Source: Lactuca virosa
Lineage: Eukaryota; Streptophyta; Magnoliopsida; Asterales; Asteraceae
Length of the DNA: 64,000 bases
Assembly: GCA_928212115.1 (NCBI GenBank)
Contig: CAKMRJ010005634.1
Span: 183,790,927-183,854,926 of the forward strand
Direction of reading: 5' to 3'
How positions within the stretch are numbered: the first letter of the stretch is position 1; each line of letters opens with the position of its first letter. This document shows positions 44,827 through 55,986 of this stretch, one piece after another. A model generated the notes under the pieces. It had not been told where the DNA came from. It did not search any database and saw nothing but the letters and a program-made list of their open reading frames with translations. A program made the position numbers and the translations under genes.

Positions 44827-47334
44827 TGTGACAACCCGAAACTTTTTCCGTTATCCTTACTCAGTTTCCGTTAATAAAATTTGGAGTTTTTATTTAATTC
44901 CGTCAAATTTCTTAGTTTGGGAAGGATTTTACGTTTTAAATAAATCAATTCGGATTTATTTCCGTTCACGTTAGTATTATTTTTGGTCTAACGGAATATT
45001 CTAAGCTCAGTTCAATCGAGATTTGGATTCAAAAAACGAGGTTTTCTAAGTCAAAGCATAGCATCCGGGCCAAACAACCCTTCGAGAGGAGTTTACGGCC
45101 GCAAACTCAGTTTACGACCGTAAACTCTGTTTACGACCGTAAACCCTGTTCACGGCCGTAAACCCTCCACCCCACCCCTTGGCCGTAAACTCACCCCTAT
45201 ATAAGGGATGAGTGGCCTTCATTTCTCACTTTACACATCTCAGGAACTTTCTCTCTCTACTCTCTCTCTCTCTACAAACTTCGAATTTGCTCAAGGATCC
45301 TTAAGAATGTAAGTGATTCTTCACTTTGATTGTGTTTCTATCCTTATTCTAGTGATGAATCCATGTCTCATCTCCTAAATTTCATCATTTTCTAGATTTT
45401 CTCTCTCACCAAGAACACCAAGAACACATACTAGTTCTTGGAGGCTAAAAACCTCATTCCAAGCTTCTTAACAATAAGTAACTACCATCTGTACTTGATA
45501 TCTACTAAAAACCATCGATTTTCGCCTAAAAATCGACCTGAAACGCATGAACTGAGTGTTTACGGCCATACACCCTTCAATGGCCGTAAACTCCATTTTT
45601 GGTCGATTATTGACCTTTAAACTCTTCTTTGAACTGGGCACGAGGCTTAGGACACTTCCAAAAGGCTAGAAAGGACCTTGAAACACCGAAAATCACACTT
45701 TTCGCCAAGTGTTTACGGCCGTAAACACATGAGCCGTAAACCCATAGGCCGTAAACCCATGGACCGCAAACACTTAGGCCGTGAACATATGGGTCGTAAA
45801 CCCTGTTGGGCCGCAAACCCTTGACCGTACACTCCTTTTACGACCGCAAACTCCCCATTTTCAAATCACATGCGATTCTAACACTTAGTTTTAAGTGTTT
45901 CCTAGTCCCTAAGGTGGTTCTTTCCATAACAACTAGTGTTATGCCCTCACCTAATGCATATATGTACTTTTACATGCTAAATAGGATCCGTTTGTGCCCG
46001 AGGCTTTATTTGACACTCAGCAATTTCTATCAACTTACACTCGAATCCCACGTCAAACTGTGAGTTCATACCCCTACGCTTTTACCAAGTTTTTCATGTT
46101 TTCAGGGGGGGGGGGGGGGGAATACAAGAAAAAGTACAAGGAAACTTGTGCTCAAAGTATATTATTTTGTATAAAATAATTAAATGTCAAGTATGCTTTT
46201 AACACAGAAAACAGTTTTACCAAACGATTAAGAAATCAACTCGTAGAAACAATTTTCAAAACTAAAGCAATGAACTTGTGAATCTTATCATAAAATGTGA
46301 TATTTTATAGAGGATTCATACAAAACATAAACAGGATTTTCAGTATTATTACATGCGAATTTTTAGTCTAAAGTTGGAGACACGTCCTTGGTAACACTCC
46401 CACCGAATTCGAGAGTGTAGGACTAACACTTGTAACCAAAATCTCTTGTAGGGAGAGCGTGACTGTTGTGTATAGATCTATACGGGACTGACTATCCCGC
46501 ACCTTACTGCTAGCTACAGTTGGACCGATAGGTCCAGGGGTGACAAAGTCATAAAAAGATACTGGCCCTGTTACGTGCCATATCAAGTCTAAGTTCGGTT
46601 ATGACACTCGCAACCTAGATAACATAATTTACTTTTGTAATAATGAAACAAGTGAATTAACCTCAAAGTAATAACTGATTTGATTACTAGAGGGTATTGA
46701 TAATATCCTTAGGATTTAGTTCACCACTTACTTATTAGTTTTATTTGTGTAATAAGGCTAATACACCTCACAGAGAGCAAACAGGGTTTTTCAAGGAAAA
46801 TACATCTAACGATACAAGTATGGTAGATACTTGTACACTTCAGACAAGAACAGATAACCAACTGTCAACTTTTAAGGAAAATATAGGATTTTCCTGGGAT
46901 AACTCAACCTTTCATAAACAGAATGTTTAACATACAACTAATGGATAATCAAACATCTTTCATAAGAAAATATAGGATTTTCTTGGGAAACACTTTTCAA
47001 AGGATCAAAGAAACATTTCTTTCACCAGAACTAAACGCTTATGAACTCACCAGCTTTATGTTGATATTTTAAAACTGCTTGTATTCTCACGGCAACAATA
47101 GACAGGTACTCTTGCCAACTTTTGGAGAAGACGGAGCATTTTGGAGTCACGTCTTTTACTTTTGTTATATACTGTTATGTACAAACTATGTTTTCAAACA
47201 TATGTAAATAATCATATTAATGTAATGGTTGTGTTTACTTCGCTTACTATGATACAACTGTTGTGATACTACGCATGACGTCACCCGCCCCCGGACGTTT
47301 CCGCCGTCCGTTCCGACGGTTCGGGTGTGTGACA
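44827..47334 (+). mobile_element. Gypsy solo LTR with TTTACGGCCGTAAA clusters
   Basis: TGTGACAACCCGA to GGGTGTGTGACA, 2508 bp, flanked by AAAAG (44822-44826 and 47335-47339). TATATAAG at 45198-45205 is a likely promoter. A 16-G run lies at 46105-46120. LTR A has the empty site. Confidence 0.92.
45091..45852. promoter_or_regulatory. GTTTACGGCCGTAAAC inverted-repeat clusters
   Basis: Several copies and variants (TTTACGACCGTAAAC, GGCCGTAAAC half-sites) at 45091-45190, ending 7 bases before TATATAAG, and again at 45558-45593 and 45711-45852. The full motif is a perfect 16-bp palindrome. Confidence 0.65.
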
Positions 47335-48244
47335 AAAAGCGAGCACATTACACTTTTGCATACATGTCAAACATACTCAACTTTTATAAACCTCATACAA
47401 AGACATTCATTATGCCTAGTGACTTAATCACAATTAAGTTAGGGCTGAGAGTTATTCACAAACTTTTTAGTTAAGGGCTTTTTAGTGAGACGTTACGTTA
47501 TTCATTAGCTAAGTCTAACCACTTAGCATACCCACACTACTATAATCGTTAATCTTCGGAGCGAGATACATATGTATAGATCGATACGTGGTTGACATCC
47601 CCACCTGCGGTTGCTAGCTACAACCTCGACTGATCAATCGAAGCGGGTGCTAGGTGTCTATAATTTTTACTGCAACGTCCAATGAAGCGTTGTAGTCGGG
47701 TACACTTAAGTCACATAGCTCGGTTATAGGACTCACTATATACATTAACTCGAGTGTCTCTCTCTCCCTTACTACAACTCATAAACTTGATTCGTTCAAA
47801 ACCATTTTAAGCATGAATTTACTTATACCAAGACACATTTTGGATTTTTCAAAGCTTATTTAAATATGGTTTACTCATAAGGAAAATACTTTTTGGAATG
47901 CTTTTAACAGTATTATTACTATTGTTAGCAGAAAACCTGTAACGCTCACCAACCTTGTGTTGACCCTCAAAACTACATGTATTATCAGGAAATCACTAAA
48001 CAGACATTCAAGATGGATTGAATTACATGTGAACTAGTTTTCCTGCTGTTGAATTATCTGCCTATCTGTTAAGGCAGTTCATGTATTATTATTATTTGTA
48101 AAACCTTTTATTCAAACATCAAGGTGGAACACGAATGCTATATTGTTTATTGTTATATTTGTGCTATATATTCAGTTTACCCGTGATCCATGAACTTAGT
48201 TGCATAGCCCGACATGTTCCGCCGGTTCGGCCGGGGGTGTGACA

Positions 48245-49088
48245 GATTGGTATCAGAGCTAAATTGGCTATAGAGAACTCGTATCCTCGAAAGAGGAATA
48301 CAACTATAGCAACTAGCTTCTAATAAAAGTATTATTATTAATTACATCACTTCTTGGCTACTTACGGTATGGGGAATCTGGTTTGAAGGGCCGCATAGGG
48401 TTCTTGGATATCAGAACGGATTAATTGCTAAAATGATCCTGCCCTCCGGTGTTTCTTGTCTGGCTCTCGTCTATACTTGGTAGTCTTGGAGTACAAAACA
48501 AAATTTAATAATTCTGCAAACCCCACCAACAATAACATATATGAGTTATATATCTGACCCGTGATTAGAACACATAATAAATTCTAACATATCTCCAACT
48601 AAAACTACCAACTCGACACTTTAGGTCAAACGCCTCAACTAAGGTTAGTACCTTACATAAGCCATACCATAAATAAACTTAGACTGCACACCTATGTTAT
48701 TTAGGGTCGGGCCAGTGAGCAACCAACCATGAGAAAAAAGTTTGACAGACTATAATGGTTGAAACTTTTAGAGATTGAAGGATGTTCTCAAGATTCTCTG
48801 CAGAAACTTAGTACCTTAGAAACCTTATATCAACCCCAAAACAACATATACATTTTAAAAATACTTAAAAATCTTGGATAACATTCAGATTTTCCTAATT
48901 TGCCTAAATCCAAAGAAGAACAAAGAATGAATAGCTCCGTTACCGTCGTAACAGAGAAACCCATAGATCCCAATCAATCATTCAGTAGTCTCGAAACTCC
49001 TCTCTTTATCATCTGGAATCAGTAGGATTTCAATTCTCTCTCGAGAATTTGGACAATTACTATAAAAGCATCAGACGTGACTGCTTAC
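48245..49088 (+). mobile_element. Second copy of the gypsy internal region, truncated
   Basis: Primer site TGGTATCAGAGC (48248-48259) and the following 840 bases match 31557-32406 nearly base for base, up to the string GACTGCTTAC, where a new LTR-like sequence begins at 49089. The tract is a non-coding leader up to the gag start. Confidence 0.9.
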
Positions 49089-50211
49089 TGTAACACCCGT
49101 TTATTTATTAGTTAAATAAATAAATTAGTAAACGAGTGGTAGCCTAAAATAAATAACTATATATGCAGGGTGTTGGGTCCGAGGAGTTAATTGCCACATT
49201 TTTAGAAGTCGGGGGTTAAAAGTGTGAGTTCGGGACTCATTTTATAAATATTTATGAAGACAGGGGCTCCGTGGTAATTATCGGGAATTATTTTAAAAAG
49301 AAATGAGGTGGAAGGGCTGAATATGTTATAATTAAGACATTGGGGGGCTGTTTGGTAAATTGTGTACCTAAGTTGTAAGGGATTTTAATGGTGAGGGTTC
49401 AAAGGGTAATTATTGGATTTATTTTGAAGGAAATGGGGAGAGGAGGGGCTACTTTTGTCATTATGGCAAACCTTTGAAGAGAACCAGGTATAAAGGGGTA
49501 AGTAAACCCTAACCCTAAGCCCTTATGTTGCAGCCGTCACTCACCCCCCCTTATGCCTCCCAACCGCCGGTCGCCACCCATTCACCCTTGTTCCTCCGAC
49601 CACCACAATCCGTTGATGACTGACGATACGGTGCACTGCTGTTATTTCTTTTTTAATGAAGACAAGGACCGTCGGCGGATTCATCCGTTGCCACTGCTAC
49701 GACTCGCGCCGCCATCTCCGGCCGATAGAGCTGTTGTCGCCACCGTGCCGCTGCTGAGCCACCTCTCCGTGTTTCCTCTTCTTCTTCCGTCAAGCCCTTC
49801 CACAAAGCTGTAACTACAAGACCGGCGACCTATTGCTCCCGTGGACCAGTCGGACTGTCGTGTTCTCCTCCGCCTTCTAGCCATCGCGACACCGCCGCTG
49901 CTAGCCACTACTGCTGTCACTCCCGTTGACGTGCTTCGGGATCTCAGGCGACGATTGAGTGTGTGTGATACCTTGCTGTCACCGGAAAAAGGGCTCGTGA
50001 GGACCTCCTTTCGTTAGGTGTTGCTGCCTGCTGCCGTATTGTTCTCTGCCACCATCAACCACCGTGTGTGGGGCGGCTGTGGGATACATTTTGGGTGTGT
50101 GCGTGTTTGTTCCGATGGAGTGAAGAGTGGAGTATGCGTTGGCCGGAAAACCCAAGAAAAGCCACTGCCACCACCGTGAGGTGGTGGCTGCCATCCTCGC
50201 CACGCCGGCCG
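49089..50211 (+). mobile_element. LTR-like sequence, 5' part only, with GC-rich segment
   Basis: Begins TGTAACACCCG exactly where the gypsy interior is broken, as an LTR would. GTATAAAGGGG near 49490 could be a TATA box. From about 49530 it is GC-rich with many CCGCC/CCACC words; frames there (49553-49920, 49979-50290) are low complexity and overlap on both strands, so I do not call genes. It is cut at 50212 by the viral integrant. Confidence 0.6.
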
Positions 50212-50407
50212 CCATTAGTCGTGATGTTGCCCGCTTTTTTAGCCGAAGTTTGGCGTTGTTAGGGCTGTTTGTCATTGACTCGGTATACATTAACGTTTCA
50301 AATCAAATTATTTGTTATTGTAAATAATCCTATGACTGTATTTTGGCATAACTATATGGTACCCCTGGGCCTTCTCTGTGCTTTATGGTATCAGAGCCAT
50401 GTGTTTC
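50212..50407 (+). repeat. Terminal direct repeat of the viral integrant, left copy
   Basis: 196 bases from CCATTAGTCG to GTGTTTC, identical by eye to 56881-57076. It contains the end of the leader and the primer site TGGTATCAGAGCC (50386-50398). Its first ~75 bases are noticeably more GC-rich than the rest. Confidence 0.92.
50386..50398 (+). promoter_or_regulatory. tRNA-Met primer binding site of the pararetrovirus
   Basis: TGGTATCAGAGCC, a perfect 13-base match to the initiator tRNA-Met complement, 37 bases before the first ORF. In caulimovirids this marks the conventional genome origin. A second copy is at 57055-57067. Confidence 0.9.
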
Positions 50408-50435
50408 ATAAGATTATTTAACACTTATTTTCCAA

Positions 50436-51464
50436 ATGAATTTTCACATGTTCAAAAGGAATAATAGAAATAATGTTAAAAATCAAATAAATGAAGAATA
50501 TGAAATACCAAAAAAATTAGATTTGTTAAACAAATGGATAATTCCTAGAATACAACCAAAAGCTTTATATGAGCTAGGTACTTTCGAAGAATTAGGCTTT
50601 ATACAATCAGTTAAAACAACTGAAGAAAATTTAACAATGAATCAAGATGATATGGTTGTTAAATTATTAACATATGAAGATATTCATAGATATCAATATA
50701 CTCATAATTATTTGCATATAGGATTAGTACAAATTGCTTTTAAACCTTTAACTTTACAAGGTTTACCAGAAAGTTTTTTAGCTGTATTACGTGATGGTCG
50801 TAATATGAATTGGAAACAATCTTTAATGGGAATAATACAGTCCAGTCTGACCAATGGTCCAGTATATTTTAATGTTTATCCAAATTTACAGTTATCATTA
50901 TCTGATGTTAATATATTAGATGCTTTAACTTTAAATGTTAAAACAAATGGATACAATTATATGCCAGGATCTGAATTAATATGTATATGCTATAGAATAT
51001 ACTACAGGCCTTTAAAAACAATGAACCCTAGGTGTAAAAAAACTAACAAACCTAATAATGAAACTATTTTAATAAAAAGTAATTTTGATATGTCTAAGAT
51101 AACCACTAGAAAAGCTATTAAGTGGGATGAAATAGATTTCCCAAAAAATTGGGTCTTGGAGGGAGCGGTTCCTCCTCAACCAAAAATAAATAATAAAATT
51201 ACAGAAATTATACAAACATCGGAAGGAAGAATTCAAATAGAATTCGATAATGATGATGGAGAAATACCTCTATTAAGAAGATGTAGATCAACTAGATCAC
51301 TATATTCTCATATATCACCTTTAGAATATAAGGTAGAAACTCCTTCCCGATGTTCTACGTCTCAATTAGACAAGAAAATAAATCAATTAAATATAAAAGA
51401 AAATATAGTCCAAGGTGTCTATGAAGAGGATCCTACTGCCTCAGAAATGAATTTTCCAATTTAA
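50436..51464 (+). CDS. Caulimovirid movement protein
   Basis: A 342-residue open frame from ATG 50436, the first after the primer site. Residues ~93-190 match the 30K movement-protein superfamily core as seen in caulimovirids: HIGLVQIAFKPLTLQGL, FLAVLRDGR (with the conserved Asp at about 120), GPVYFNVYPNLQLSLSDVNI and a YRIYYRPL strand. Such proteins enlarge plasmodesmata to let virus pass between cells. The C-terminal third is polar and low complexity. The stop overlaps the next start by one base (TAATG), suggesting translation by reinitiation or leaky coupling. This is the one large viral frame without an evident break. Confidence 0.85.
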   Translation: MNFHMFKRNNRNNVKNQINEEYEIPKKLDLLNKWIIPRIQPKALYELGTFEELGFIQSVKTTEENLTMNQDDMVVKLLTYEDIHRYQYTHNYLHIGLVQIAFKPLTLQGLPESFLAVLRDGRNMNWKQSLMGIIQSSLTNGPVYFNVYPNLQLSLSDVNILDALTLNVKTNGYNYMPGSELICICYRIYYRPLKTMNPRCKKTNKPNNETILIKSNFDMSKITTRKAIKWDEIDFPKNWVLEGAVPPQPKINNKITEIIQTSEGRIQIEFDNDDGEIPLLRRCRSTRSLYSHISPLEYKVETPSRCSTSQLDKKINQLNIKENIVQGVYEEDPTASEMNFPI

Positions 51465-53475
51465 TGGATAGAGAAGAAATAATAAATTTTAGTCCGGGAT
51501 CACCGGCAAGATCAATAATTTATAATGAATTTAATACAGAAAAATGGAAGCCTTTTAAAACTTGGTTATTCCAAGAATTTTCAAAAGAAGAATTAACAAT
51601 TATACAAGATGAGTTTTATTCTTATTTATCAAAAATTAACAAAATTATATATTTTGTTCCATGGTTTTTTCATAAGTATATAATTAATTATTTAAACATG
51701 ATAGAAAGAGAATATACTCTCACAAATGGAAATATACAAAAATCGATTTTCCCACCACAACAAAGTTTTCAAATTTCCAGGGAAAATATAAGTTTAAAGT
51801 TCTCGGCTTATAAAAAATTAGTTGAAAGTAATACTTTACAGGTAACCGTAGAACATATTAACCAATTAATACAACAAAATAATTTTACAAATTTATATTC
51901 TATAATTCTTGGAGAAAAAATTCTTTCTATAGAAGAAAAGGTAGAAAACATATATAAAATTATCGAACAATCTCAAATGGAGAAAACAAAGCCGAATAAA
52001 GAAAAAATAATAGCAACTTTCCAACCTCCTCCGGAAATAAAAGATTTTAAATTTAAAAATGAAACAAAACTAGATCAAATTTTAGAAAAATTAAAAAAAC
52101 CTGAAAATTTAAGTGTAAACACTTTAAACAGAATTAAAGAATCAGATTATAATTCTGGGTCTGAATCCGAACAAGATAAACGTATTAATAAAATAAAATA
52201 TGAAAGTTATGATGGTAAATTTGCTAGAAAACCCGTCCAATCTAAATATTATTATAATAGACCTACTCCTCAAGATGTTTTATTTGAAGAACAAGAGTTT
52301 ATTCAAGATAACAGTTACAATGGTAAGAACGTCTATGAATGGAATTTAGATGGTTTTACAGAGAGACAAATATATTTTGTTAACTCAAAGAATGACTTTA
52401 TATGCTACTAGTACAAAACAATTAGGGAATACTGATTTAACAGTTGCTCAAATGATAATAGCAGGTTTTACTGGCCAATTAAAAGGCTGGTGGGATAATT
52501 ATTTACACGAATCAGATAAGATTCAAATTTATAATGCTACCAAAATAGTTACTAATCAAATTAAAAATGAAGATGGCACTTCAACTTCTGCACAAACAAT
52601 AGTTCAAGATGTAGTTTATACACTCCTTTTAAGTATAATTGAACATTTTTCGGGTAAATGGTCAAATAATTCTGGTAATACTAGAACCTTACTAAATGGT
52701 ATGAAATGTAAAAACTTAACTTCATTTAGATGGTATAAAGATACTTTTATGAGCAGAGTATTAGAATTAGATGATTGTAATTCTAGTTATTGGAAACAAA
52801 AATTTATTGATAGTCTTCCAAACCTTTTTGCTGAAAGGGTTAGGAAACAACTACAGGGAAATCATCCTCAAATTCCTTATGAAAATTATTCATATGGAAA
52901 ACTTATTGGAATATGTACACAAGAAGGTCTAGCCTTGTGTAATGAAATAAAATTGAATCAACAGATAAAAAAACAACGCCTCACTGAGAGACAACAATTA
53001 GGCCATTTTTGTGAACAATTTGGTATTGATACTTTAAAAATAAAAAGAGATCAAAAGGGAATATATCCCTAAAAAATTTAAAAAATATAGTGAAAACCAA
53101 AAACAATATAGATCTAAAAGAAAGTCTTTTAGAAAAGAAAAACATAATAAAAAGAAGAAAGATAATCCACCAACTTGTTATAAATGTGGTAGAATTGGTC
53201 ATTTTGCCAATAAATGTAAAATAAAGAAAAAGATTAATAACTTAAATCTAGATGATAATATGAAAGAGAAATTAAAAGAAATTCTTTTAAATAACTCGGA
53301 AGAATCCTCATCTGATGATGAAATAAATAATATAAAGTCTGACGAAGAAATTTATACATCAAGTAGTTCTAATGAAGAAGAAGAAAATAATTGCTTTTGT
53401 ATAGATAAAATAATTGCTCATGTGATGATGAAATATATAATATTCAATCACAATTTCAGGATAATTTACAAATAA
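51464..53475 (+). pseudogene. Caulimovirid coat protein with zinc knuckle, frameshifted
   Basis: The frame 51464-52411 (315 codons) holds the N-terminal part, with an acidic/polar linker and YEWNLDGF near its end. The reading moves to another frame at about 52370, where the coat core appears (AGFTGQLKGWWDNYL at 52461-52505, FRWYKDTF, FIDSLPNLFAERVR). That frame ends at 53072, and a third continues with a basic region and the knuckle CYKCGRIGHFANKC (53176-53217, C-x2-C-x4-H-x4-C), then an acidic Ser/Glu tail. Such proteins form the capsid and bind nucleic acid. Two indels plus another near 53400 break what was probably one frame; the second lies beside A-runs, so assembly error is possible. 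Confidence 0.82.
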
Positions 53476-53600
53476 ACGTTTTAGATAAAGATATTTTATC
53501 TATTTTAAAAAATATAGATGATTCCGAATTAAGATCACAAATCATTGATCAAATAATAAATAATCAAAGAAATACTCAGGTTAATGAACCAATTTATTCT

Positions 53601-55777
53601 ATGAAAGAGATAGATCAAAGATTAAAAATGAAAAATAATATTTCATTAAATACTACCATCATGGATTACACACAAGAAATCAATAATTTAAAAAATGAAA
53701 TTATTTTTCTAAAAAACAATCATAATAAGTTAGAAAATAGAGTCATTACTCTTGAAAAAGAACCCCATAATAGTAAAACATCAACTTCAAATAATGAGTC
53801 GAATGAATTCTTAAGTGCTATGGAATTAGTTACATCCCAAAAATGGTATGTCAAAATAAAATTAATAATTGGAGAATATTATCGAAAAGAATTTATTGCT
53901 CTTGTTGACAGCGGGGCAGATATAAACTGTATACAGGAAGGCTTAATTCCTGTCAAATACTTTGAAAAATCCACCCATGTGATTCGCACAGTCAGTGGAG
54001 AAAAATTGGATATCAGTTATAAATTGTCTAATGCAAAGATTTGTAATAATAAAGTTTGTATTCCACTAAACTTTACAATAATTAAGAATATGTCCCACAA
54101 TGAAATCATTTTAGGCACTCCATTTTTACAAAAAATATTGCCGTTTGGAGTTAATGAAAAGGGAATCCTAGGCAATTTTCAAAATTATGAAGTATTTTTT
54201 GAATTTATTACAAAGCCTTTTACTCGTTGGATAGATCTTATAGATTTGAAAACGAAACAAATAAACTTTTTAAAAGAAGAAATTTTAATAATAAACATAG
54301 ATGAAAAATTACAAAATCCAAAATTACAAGAAAAAATTAATAATTTAAGAAATAAATTTATCTTAAAAATATGTTCCGATCATCCTAATGCCTTTTGGGA
54401 AAGAAAGAAACATATAATTCCTCTTCCATATGAAGACAATTTTGATGAAAGAAATATTCCAACCAAGGCTCGTCCTTGTCAAATGAATCACGACTATTTG
54501 GACCTTTGTAAAAAAGAAATATCTTCTTTACTAAGCAAAAATTTAATTAGACCTTCTAAATCAGCTTGGTCTTGCACTGCTTTTTATGTTAATAAACATT
54601 CAGAACAAGAAAGAGGAATTCCTAGACTAATAATAAATTATAAGCCTTTAAATAAAGTTTTAAAGTGGATTAGGTATCCAATTCCAAATAAAAAAGATTT
54701 AATAGATAGATTAAATACTGCAATCATATTTTCAAAATTTGATTTGAAATCAGGATATTGGCAAATTCAAATTGATGAAAAGGATCGATATAAGACTGCT
54801 TTTAATGTTCCTTTTGGTCAATATGAATGGAATGTTATGCCATTTGGTTTAAAAATGCACCTTCTGAATTTCAGAATATTATGAATGATATTTTTTATCC
54901 TCATAGCAATTGCATGATAGTTTATATCGATGATATCTTAGTTTTTTCTAAAACCATTGAAGATCATTTTACACATTTAAATCTTTTTCAACAAATTATA
55001 GAAAAAAATGGTTTGGTTATATCCCAACCCAAAATGGTTTTATTTCAATCCAAAATCAGATTTCTTGGCCACAATATAGAAAAAGGACATATAATTCCAA
55101 TAAATAGAAGTATAGAGTTTGCTTCTAAATTTCCTGACAAAATTATTGATAAAACTCAATTACAAAGATTTTTAGGAAGTTTAAATTATATATCTTCTTT
55201 TTATAAAGATTTAGTTAAAGATACGGCTATCTTATATGATAGACTAAAAAAGAAACCTGTCCCATGGACTGATCTTCATACTCAAGCAGTCCAAAGAATA
55301 AAAGAAAAGGTAAAATTGTTACCTTGTTTGTCTTTAGCAAATCCAAATTGGGAAAAAATTGTTGAAACCGATGCCTCCAATATAGGTTATGGAGGGGTCT
55401 TAAAACAAATTAATCCAAGTAATGAACAAGAAGTATATTTAGTTAGATTTATTCAGGAAAATGGTCTGAATCTCAAAAGAATTATGCTACTACTGCCAAG
55501 GAAATCCTAGCAATAGTAAAATGTGTTTTTAAAATTTCAAGATGATCTTTACAATCAACAATTTACTGTAATTACTGATTGTCAAGCAGCAAAATTTATG
55601 TTTAATAAAGATTTTAAGCATGATGTGTCTAAACAAATGTTTGCCAGATGGCAAGCTCATTTAGCACCATTTGATTTTACAATAATATATAGAAAAGGTG
55701 AAGATAATAGTCTTCCTGATTTTCTAACTAGAGAATTTTTAAATGAGCAATATGCATTTAAGACAATTATCAAATGA
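53601..55777 (+). pseudogene. Caulimovirid polymerase: protease, reverse transcriptase, RNase H, frameshifted
   Basis: The first frame (53601-54884) starts with a likely coiled coil (residues ~22-55), then the aspartic protease motif DSGAD at 53907, and the RT fingers/palm up to FGQYEWNVMPFGLK. A frame change near 54850 precedes the second frame (54827-55510) with YIDDILVF (YIDD at 54923-54934), FLGHNI and FLGSLNYI, and the start of RNase H with TDAS (Asp at 55370). Two further breaks at about 55470-55525 precede the last frame (55523-55777) with TDCQAAKF and LPDFLTREF. Sequences upstream (53476-53600) read into the same protein in a shifted frame. It would copy pregenomic RNA into DNA; the breaks prevent a full product. 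Confidence 0.88.
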
Positions 55778-55976
55778 TGTTTCTAATACGAGAAACTCAA
55801 TTAAAGAGACTGAAGTTGAATTAACCAACTTATTGGATAATATGCCAACAACAGACACAAATATCCTTGATAGTATTCGCCATACTAAGCGAATTAGTTT
55901 ATTAAGATTCAGACTTATAGGCCTAAGAGCTCATCTTAGGTTTTTGGAGAATAAACTTATACTACTTTTGAATTGA
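55743..55976 (+). CDS. Small viral ORF downstream of pol, helical
   Basis: 77 codons from ATG 55743, overlapping the end of pol by 35 bases in another frame. The protein is rich in Leu, Asn and Arg with heptad-like spacing (ETEVELTNLLDNM, FRLIGLRAHLRFLENKL), so it probably forms helices or a coiled coil. I do not recognise a family. Its position after pol and its unbroken frame argue that it is a genuine viral gene, but its size leaves room for chance. Confidence 0.5.
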   Translation: MSNMHLRQLSNDVSNTRNSIKETEVELTNLLDNMPTTDTNILDSIRHTKRISLLRFRLIGLRAHLRFLENKLILLLN

Positions 55977-55986
55977 ATTTTGCAGA

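Larger units (their letters stand above)
35130..48244 (+). repeat. LTR B, expanded to 13 kb by four later insertions
   Basis: Starts TGCGACATCCCGA and ends GGGTGTGACA, homologous to LTR A. Insertions: non-autonomous LTR element 35506-38987, gypsy LTR fragment 39025-41870, MITE 41940-42149 and solo LTR 44827-47334. The pieces 35130-35505, 38988-39024, 41871-41939, 42150-44826 and 47335-48244 are the LTR itself. Confidence 0.88.

Noticed and set aside
49553..50327. Overlapping GC-rich open frames on both strands, looking like exons
   Set aside because: Low-complexity Pro/Arg/Ser/Leu products, frames on both strands at once, no recognisable domain, and the block begins as an LTR-like sequence and is cut by the viral integrant.
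49089..50400. Complete LTR ending at the TGGTATCAGAGCC at 50386
   Set aside because: No CA terminus precedes that primer site and the last 196 bases recur at the other end of the viral integrant, so the site belongs to the virus.
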